DNA from: Lachnospira sp.
GTDB lineage: Bacteria > Bacillota > Clostridia > Lachnospirales > Lachnospiraceae
Reading direction: 5' to 3'
Assembly: GCA_017626275.1 (NCBI GenBank)
Contig: JAGAJD010000255.1
Coordinates: forward strand, 1-11,233
DNA length: 11,233 nt
Below are positions 6,687 to 11,233 of this stretch, piece by piece. Made by a program: the position numbers and the translations under genes. How positions within the stretch are numbered: the stretch's first letter is position 1; each line of letters starts with the position of its first letter. Under the pieces are notes generated by a model. It made no database searches. It saw only the letters and a list, made by a program, of their open reading frames with translations, and was not told the origin of the DNA.

Positions 6687-7586
6687 TTAATGATATCCTT
6701 TTAATTTATAGCTGATTGTGTAAATAATAATATCAAGGTTTTTAAATATATTGCTTACTTTTTTTACAGGTGACACACCAGATTTTAAAAGAGACTTTAA
6801 TTTATACCGTCTCCTTAATATCTGTACCTTATCGTTATCATACCAACTGATTTTCTCAAGTATGTCACACATATTTTCAAAGGATTTTTCCATTGCCTCA
6901 TATGAAGCCGAATAATTCTGCCTTGTTTCATTGTGGTAATATAACTTATCCCACACTGTCCTAAAACGGCAGCCCTTTTGAAACATCATAAGCCACATTA
7001 AAAAATCATCACAGCCGTCGATTTCAAGTGTATATTCTGACCACTCATCAGGTATCGAGGCTTTTTTTATAAGACACTGTCCCGGAGAAAATATCATATC
7101 CGTTCCGTAAAGATACATTTTTTCATTACATACAGCCTTTAGCGCTGCTTTTCTTTTATAAAGAGGTACTAATCTTAAGCATTGCCCGTCCTTGGCAGGA
7201 TATCTCCTGTAACCGTTAGCTGTAAGCACATCGCAGTCCTCTTTTTCTATATAGGACAACAGCCTGAATACAGCATCATCTTCTAAATAATCGTCCTGGT
7301 CAAGAAAACAGATATATTCTCCCTCTGCCGCCGCAAGACCTGCCGCTCTGGACTTCTGAATCCCCATATTGACCGGATTATTGACCGCCTTAAATTGCAG
7401 CCTGTATGAAAGCCCGTACTCATTAATAAGATTCTGTTCGTTTAAGAGATACTCTTTTGGACTGTCATTTACAAGTATATATTCCATAGACACTTTTCCT
7501 GCATTATTAATCATCATCTGCATAAGCTTTGGAATATATTGTTTTCCCTTATATAACGGCGTAATCACACTAACCTTTACTTTCAT
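6687..7586 (-). CDS. GT2 family glycosyltransferase
   Basis: A 299-residue GT-A glycosyltransferase, probably acting on a lipid-linked glycan intermediate at the inner face of the membrane. VSVITPLYKGKQYI (5-18) opens the domain, with VNDSP (39-43), then NNPVNMGIQKSRAAGL (69-84), which is typical of WcaA/SpsA-like GT2 enzymes. The metal-binding motif is FLDQDD (94-99). CDDFLMWL (192-199) supplies the likely catalytic acid, with H218 later. The C-terminal part (about 225-299) is basic and helical with no clear transmembrane segment. Donor and acceptor cannot be deduced. The ATG lies 3 nt after the stop of the GT4 gene, and a GGGG-type ribosome binding site overlaps the end of that gene, so the two are likely translated together. 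It is the last gene before the 97-bp gap. Confidence 0.87.
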   Translation of the reverse strand: MKVKVSVITPLYKGKQYIPKLMQMMINNAGKVSMEYILVNDSPKEYLLNEQNLINEYGLSYRLQFKAVNNPVNMGIQKSRAAGLAAAEGEYICFLDQDDYLEDDAVFRLLSYIEKEDCDVLTANGYRRYPAKDGQCLRLVPLYKRKAALKAVCNEKMYLYGTDMIFSPGQCLIKKASIPDEWSEYTLEIDGCDDFLMWLMMFQKGCRFRTVWDKLYYHNETRQNYSASYEAMEKSFENMCDILEKISWYDNDKVQILRRRYKLKSLLKSGVSPVKKVSNIFKNLDIIIYTISYKLKGYH

Positions 7587-7589
7587 ACG

Positions 7590-8738
7590 TTACCCCATCA
7601 CCTCTAAAAAAAGCTCCATATACTGTGCTGCTATTTTTTTATAGTCATATCTCCTAAGCATTTCCTTGCTTTTAAGTTCAAGCTCCTCACCCGTCTCAGG
7701 GCTGTCAAAAAAGGTCATTATCGCCTCCGCAAGCGCCTCGCAGTCGTCAGCCGGCTCATAGTAGCGGCACATTCCCTTAGTCACCTCATAATTAGCAGAA
7801 ACTCTCGATAACAATGTAGGCACCTTTAAGATCATTGCTTCCACCGCCGTCATTCCAAAACCCTCAAACAGCGACGGATTTACATAAATACAGCAGCTTG
7901 TCAGCAGTTCCCTCTTCCTCTTTCCATTGACGAAACCTGTAAATATAACTCTGTCCGAAAGATTATGCTCTTTGACATACTCCTGCAGATAATGTACTCT
8001 TTTTGGTATATTTCCCACAAGAATAAGCCTGCTGTCAATTTTGTCCTGAATCATCTCAAATGCTTTAATTAGTGTAATAATATTTTTATGATGAAACTGT
8101 ATGTTAATAGCTACTATATCTCCCTTTTTCGGCATTTCAGGAATCACATCATTTACATTGACCTTAATCGGGTTATAAATCTGTACAATTTTATCTTTAT
8201 ATTTTGCATAATAATTCCGTATTTCCGAACAGTCCGCCTTACTGATAGCAATAATTTTGTCTGCATTTTTAAAATCAACCGCATACATCATCTTATACAA
8301 AATGTATTTGTACCACACTATTTTTACACTGCCCATAACACGGTGAGATACCGCCTTAATGTCATGAGGAATTACAATGGACGGCACCTTCAGCTTAAAA
8401 AGTCCTGTTGTGCAGCTTGCATGGAACACCAGACCGATATTATTCTTCCTTATAATTCCCGGAAGTATAAATGTATTTACACATTCAATATGTGCAAGGC
8501 GCACAAGCTCCGCACCGCTCTTTGGTGCTTTAACGCTTATAATATCTGCTTCGGGTGCAATTTCCCTGATATATTCCACGGCATAATCATAGCAGAGTAT
8601 TGCACATCGGCAAATGTCTCCGTTTTTGTAAATGCCCTCAAGCAGATTTAATGCGACCTGATCCTTTCCCCCGGCATGGTGTCTGCTCAGATATATGAAA
8701 TTGAGAAGTACTTTTTTCTGAACCTTTTCTGCCATCAT
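7590..8738 (-). CDS. GT4 family glycosyltransferase (GT-B fold)
   Basis: A 382-residue retaining glycosyltransferase with two Rossmann-like halves. The N-terminal half contains the acceptor-side GGKDQVALNLLEGI segment (23-36) and IVIPHDIKAVSH (121-132), similar to the conserved histidine/aspartate region of mannosyl-, rhamnosyl- and glucosyl-transferring GT4 enzymes. The C-terminal half has the family core: LILVGN (238-243), VIFTGFVNGKRKRELL (264-279) and the EX7E motif EGFGMTAVE (292-300), which contacts the nucleotide sugar. The length is normal. The gene opens with two consecutive ATG codons; GAGG lies 8 nt before the first, so I use the first. It starts 12 nt after the stop of the polyprenyl-phosphate-sugar synthase-like gene. 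The sugar is not identifiable; an early linker or repeat-unit sugar of the exported glycan is the simplest reading. Confidence 0.9.
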   Translation of the reverse strand: MMAEKVQKKVLLNFIYLSRHHAGGKDQVALNLLEGIYKNGDICRCAILCYDYAVEYIREIAPEADIISVKAPKSGAELVRLAHIECVNTFILPGIIRKNNIGLVFHASCTTGLFKLKVPSIVIPHDIKAVSHRVMGSVKIVWYKYILYKMMYAVDFKNADKIIAISKADCSEIRNYYAKYKDKIVQIYNPIKVNVNDVIPEMPKKGDIVAINIQFHHKNIITLIKAFEMIQDKIDSRLILVGNIPKRVHYLQEYVKEHNLSDRVIFTGFVNGKRKRELLTSCCIYVNPSLFEGFGMTAVEAMILKVPTLLSRVSANYEVTKGMCRYYEPADDCEALAEAIMTFFDSPETGEELELKSKEMLRRYDYKKIAAQYMELFLEVMG

Positions 8739-8750
8739 TATTTCCTCACA

Positions 8751-9539
8751 TCAATCGTAATAATGCTTAAAATATAATCTGTAAAATATTGCCCATGTGT
8801 CATTAAACGCCTTGATAATATCATGCATGCCGATTCTTCTTGAATTTCTGTCACGGACATAAACAACCTTTACCGGCATCTGCTCTATTTTGCAGCCTCT
8901 TCTGTTAAGTGCCGCCAAAAGTTCAATATCATACGCAAATCCCGAAGTTCTGATTAAATGTGCCACAGGTTTTATCGCCCCAGCCTTAAATACCTTTAAA
9001 CCGGTCTGCGTATCCTTTACGTTAAGATGAAATAATGCCAAAAGCATCATATAATATCCAAGGCTTATAATTCTACGCCTGAGCGGATATTTAAGCTCTG
9101 AATCTTTATGAAATTTGCACCCTATTACAACATCACTTTTTGTCGCAAGCATTTTTTCAAGATATCCGCAAAGCTGTGACGGATTTAACTCTAAATCCGC
9201 ATCAACAAATGCAATATATTCTCCCTCAGCCTGACTGACGCCTGCAATAATAGCATTTCCCTTGCCTCTGTTCTTCTTTGATGTGACTAATTTTACGCGT
9301 GAAGAATTGCTTACAGGCACTCCCGGTACACAACGGTGCGGTCTTTTTTCATCTGTTTTGGCTGCACGCTCTATCTCCTGTCTTGTATTGTCACTGCTGC
9401 CGTCATTAACTGCAACTATCTCTAAATTAGGCGCAAACTGCTCAACAATGTCAAGTGTCTGTATAATACTATTGTAAATTAATGCCTCTTCGTTGTATGC
9501 AGGCATAATAATTGATAATTTTTCCTTTAATTCAAACAT
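8751..9539 (-). CDS. Polyprenyl-phosphate hexose synthase-like GT2 (DPG/DPM synthase-like), with in-frame insert
   Basis: Probably transfers a sugar from a nucleotide donor to undecaprenyl phosphate, making the donor used by GT-C enzymes outside the membrane. The 262-residue protein has LSIIMPAYNEE (8-18), VNDGSSDNT (44-52), NRGKGNAI (90-97) and DAD (113-115) for metal binding. KDTQTGLKVF and GFAYDIELL follow, then RDRNSRR near the end. These mark the dolichyl-phosphate-glucose/mannose synthase group. There is no C-terminal membrane segment. Residues 64-79 look inserted relative to the family. I chose ATG at 9539, which follows GGGG with a 4-nt spacer and lies 13 nt after the upstream stop. 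An ATG at 9575 would add 12 residues and overlap the GT-C gene by 23 bp, but has no clear ribosome binding site. The GT-C gene next door is the expected user of its product. Confidence 0.88.
   Translation of the reverse strand: MFELKEKLSIIMPAYNEEALIYNSIIQTLDIVEQFAPNLEIVAVNDGSSDNTRQEIERAAKTDEKRPHRCVPGVPVSNSSRVKLVTSKKNRGKGNAIIAGVSQAEGEYIAFVDADLELNPSQLCGYLEKMLATKSDVVIGCKFHKDSELKYPLRRRIISLGYYMMLLALFHLNVKDTQTGLKVFKAGAIKPVAHLIRTSGFAYDIELLAALNRRGCKIEQMPVKVVYVRDRNSRRIGMHDIIKAFNDTWAIFYRLYFKHYYD
9303..9350 (-). repeat. Candidate 48-nt in-frame insertion within the GT2 gene
   Basis: The 16 residues EKRPHRCVPGVPVSNS sit between helix-end ERAAKTD and strand SRVKLV. Relatives usually pass from one to the other with a short turn. 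Removing them leaves a normal family sequence. By hand count 26 of the 48 to 50 bases around it are G or C, clearly more than in the surrounding A+T-rich gene. A short dispersed repeat element that inserts in frame would explain this; natural loop growth is the alternative. No second copy is visible in this window and I see no clean target-site duplication. Confidence 0.35.
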
Positions 9540-9552
9540 AAAACCCCGTCTA

Positions 9553-11233
9553 TTATGATTCCGACAGATATTCATATACAGCTATCGGCCTTGAAACCGT
9601 TTCAAATTCCTCCGCATATGGTATTAATGCCTTAATCCCCGAAAGTTTCTCAGGCATTTTAACATCTGTCTGTATTATATTATCATTATGATATATTCTG
9701 TCCATATGTTCCGCAAGTCTCTCATCATCTTCTTTCATGCTTACTATATATATTTTATCATACTTACCGGACAGATTATGTAATTGTTCCTGCATATCCT
9801 GCATATCCACATAAATATCAGCTTCTGCCATATATTTAAGCAGCATCATGCACTGTGAAGCTGCATCGCCGCACACCACAACTGCTGTATCAGCTTTAAT
9901 CATTTCCGTAATGTCAGTAACAACCTCCCACTGCAGCTCCGTCTGATCCTGCTGTGTAGTTACAACTGCCGCATACGGTGAAAGCACTGCCGCTGCAAGC
10001 ATAGCTGCCAGTGAACATACTCCCGCCATAATATTTTTATTACGGTTTCTTTTACATAATGATAATTCCCCGTATATATTCTGCATGACACATGCACCGA
10101 GTATGACAATTACTGACAAATACGGTACAATGTATCTTCCATAATAATAATAATGAAGCACTTCATTTTTAAATGCTATCGAATACAGAACGACACAATA
10201 ATAAAACATAGCGGACAATATGACAATACTGCTATTTTTGCTGAACGCTTTCGGCTTTATCAAAGCAGCAAGAATTATCACAGGTATCATAATAATTCCG
10301 CTACTAAGCATATATGCATAACTTGTAATATAGCTGAACGGATAGCTGCTTTTTACTGCTACATAAATGCAGCCGGTCACTCCCAATACAACCAATATTA
10401 TTGACAATATTCTCCGGAATATTTCAAGCTTTTTATTCTTCACAACGGATCTCTTGTGCTTTTTTACCGGAAGTGCCGCAAGCATCAGCGTCAGCAGCAA
10501 TGCCCCCACACTTACAGCCGTTACAAATTTATTAATATTGCCTGTCCCTATTGAACCGATATAGAGCCTGTCATAATTTCCATATACATAAGTAAGCGAA
10601 CTTGTATACATCATATAAAAACCGCCGAGATATGCCGCAATGGACAGTGCTGCCGCTCCCATATATCTTCGTTTTCCTGTTGCAAAATAAAGCCCGTATT
10701 CAATAAGCACAAACAGCGGCATAAACACATAAACCGTAATGTGAAAATACGAAAATACTGCCACCGGAAGCCATGAAAGCCAACGGAAATTCTTATTTTT
10801 TTCATCTGTTATAAGGTAAATAAATGTCAGTATAATAAATGCAAGAGTAGTCTCAACTAATGAGGTTCTTGCCTGCCACAAAATCTGCGGTGAAGTAAGA
10901 TAAAGCAAAACCGCAATCCCCTTATACAGACTTCCGACTTTAAGGTTACCAAGAATCAGCCATATAAGAAATACTGAAAGCATAAGTATTACGCTTCCAA
11001 GTCCGAGCATATTTTCCACACCGAAAACAGTACCATACAGCCCCAAAAGCGCACTAAACGTATGTATGCCGTGAAGATTGCCAAGCGTATCATTGCGTGA
11101 AATATCTTCCCCCGCCGATATATTCTCTTCTGATAATGCAAAATTATAGCCTGCAAGTTCATTTCCAAGCACCTGCATATATCTGCTTTTTTCTTCATTT
11201 GAAGCAAGCCCGTCATATTCATCAAAGCTCACA
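9553..11233 (-). CDS. GT-C-type multi-pass membrane glycosyltransferase (partial, 5' end at or beyond window edge)
   Basis: The frame is open to the right edge. A GTG codon at 11232 could be a start, but the protein then opens directly with SFDEYDGLA, which looks like the acidic first extracytoplasmic loop that follows transmembrane helix 1 in GT-C enzymes. I therefore think the true start and helix 1 lie outside the window. About 559 residues are visible. GNLHGIHTFSALLGLYG (51-67) resembles the HP-containing loop 1 motif of the PMT/ArnT-like group, and D4/E5 are candidate catalytic acids. About 11 hydrophobic segments lie between residues 56 and 416, and YYYYGRYIVPYL (361-372) matches the GRY motif seen late in such proteins. 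Residues about 430-559 form a soluble, probably extracytoplasmic domain. The likely role is transfer of a sugar from a polyprenyl-phosphate donor to a glycan or protein outside the membrane. The next gene encodes the expected donor synthase. The exact family is uncertain. Confidence 0.75.
   Translation of the reverse strand, partial: VSFDEYDGLASNEEKSRYMQVLGNELAGYNFALSEENISAGEDISRNDTLGNLHGIHTFSALLGLYGTVFGVENMLGLGSVILMLSVFLIWLILGNLKVGSLYKGIAVLLYLTSPQILWQARTSLVETTLAFIILTFIYLITDEKNKNFRWLSWLPVAVFSYFHITVYVFMPLFVLIEYGLYFATGKRRYMGAAALSIAAYLGGFYMMYTSSLTYVYGNYDRLYIGSIGTGNINKFVTAVSVGALLLTLMLAALPVKKHKRSVVKNKKLEIFRRILSIILVVLGVTGCIYVAVKSSYPFSYITSYAYMLSSGIIMIPVIILAALIKPKAFSKNSSIVILSAMFYYCVVLYSIAFKNEVLHYYYYGRYIVPYLSVIVILGACVMQNIYGELSLCKRNRNKNIMAGVCSLAAMLAAAVLSPYAAVVTTQQDQTELQWEVVTDITEMIKADTAVVVCGDAASQCMMLLKYMAEADIYVDMQDMQEQLHNLSGKYDKIYIVSMKEDDERLAEHMDRIYHNDNIIQTDVKMPEKLSGIKALIPYAEEFETVSRPIAVYEYLSES

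Noticed and set aside
8088..8651. Plus-strand open frame of 187 codons
   Set aside because: It is wholly antisense to the well-supported GT4 gene. Its product is rich in Tyr, Asn, His and Ile with no recognisable motif, as expected from reading a conserved gene backwards.
8753..8760. A fourth copy of the AATCGTAA octamer
   Set aside because: It lies in the last codons of the GT2 gene, is single, and has no phased partner. One extra match to an A+T-rich 8-mer in 11 kb on two strands is expected by chance.
9540..9575. Upstream ATG start for the polyprenyl-phosphate-sugar synthase-like gene
   Set aside because: It lacks a clear ribosome binding site and adds 12 residues that relatives do not usually have. 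The ATG at 9539 fits better, though the longer form is not excluded.
10138..10154. Run of ATA triplets resembling a microsatellite
   Set aside because: It encodes consecutive tyrosines before the GRY motif of the GT-C protein. It is short and explained by the coding sequence.

Overview
This window looks like part of a surface-glycan biosynthesis and export operon from a low-G+C Gram-positive bacterium. A clostridial gut or rumen lineage such as Lachnospiraceae is my best guess. The reasons are the A+T-rich codon use, strong AGGAGG-type ribosome binding sites and very short spacers between genes; there is no marker gene, so the taxonomic call is an inference. Ten protein genes are visible, all on the minus strand, so transcription runs from high to low coordinates. 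Eight are complete and one is cut at each window edge. I see no rRNA, tRNA, CRISPR array, insertion sequence or convincing rho-independent terminator.

In transcription order: (1) a multi-pass GT-C-type membrane glycosyltransferase, cut at the right edge. (2) A polyprenyl-phosphate-sugar synthase-like GT2, which carries an odd in-frame insert of about 16 residues. (3) A GT4 glycosyltransferase. (4) A second GT2 glycosyltransferase. Then comes the only sizeable gap (97 bp), which holds a candidate promoter and three copies of an 8-bp motif spaced exactly 11 bp apart. Beyond it lie (5) an ABC-2 polysaccharide permease (Wzm) and (6) its ATPase (Wzt) with a C-terminal glycan-binding-type domain. 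(7) UDP-galactopyranose mutase (Glf), (8) a GlfT1/RfbF-like GT2 and (9) a GlfT2-like galactofuranosyltransferase follow. (10) A TTG-started, single-pass membrane-anchored protein of unknown function runs off the left edge.

Working model (inference): Glf supplies UDP-galactofuranose, and the GlfT1-like and GlfT2-like enzymes build a galactofuranose-containing chain on a lipid carrier in the cytoplasm. The GT4 and the other GT2 add adaptor or primer sugars. Wzm/Wzt flips the finished chain out, with the Wzt C-terminal domain probably recognising its end. The polyprenyl-phosphate-sugar synthase and the GT-C protein form a second module that could decorate the exported polymer outside the membrane. 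The set wzm, wzt, glf, glfT1-like and glfT2-like resembles the mycobacterial arabinogalactan galactan genes, here packed into one contiguous block in what appears to be a Firmicute. No initiating phosphoglycosyltransferase, UDP-glucose 4-epimerase or anchoring ligase is in the window; these would have to lie outside it.
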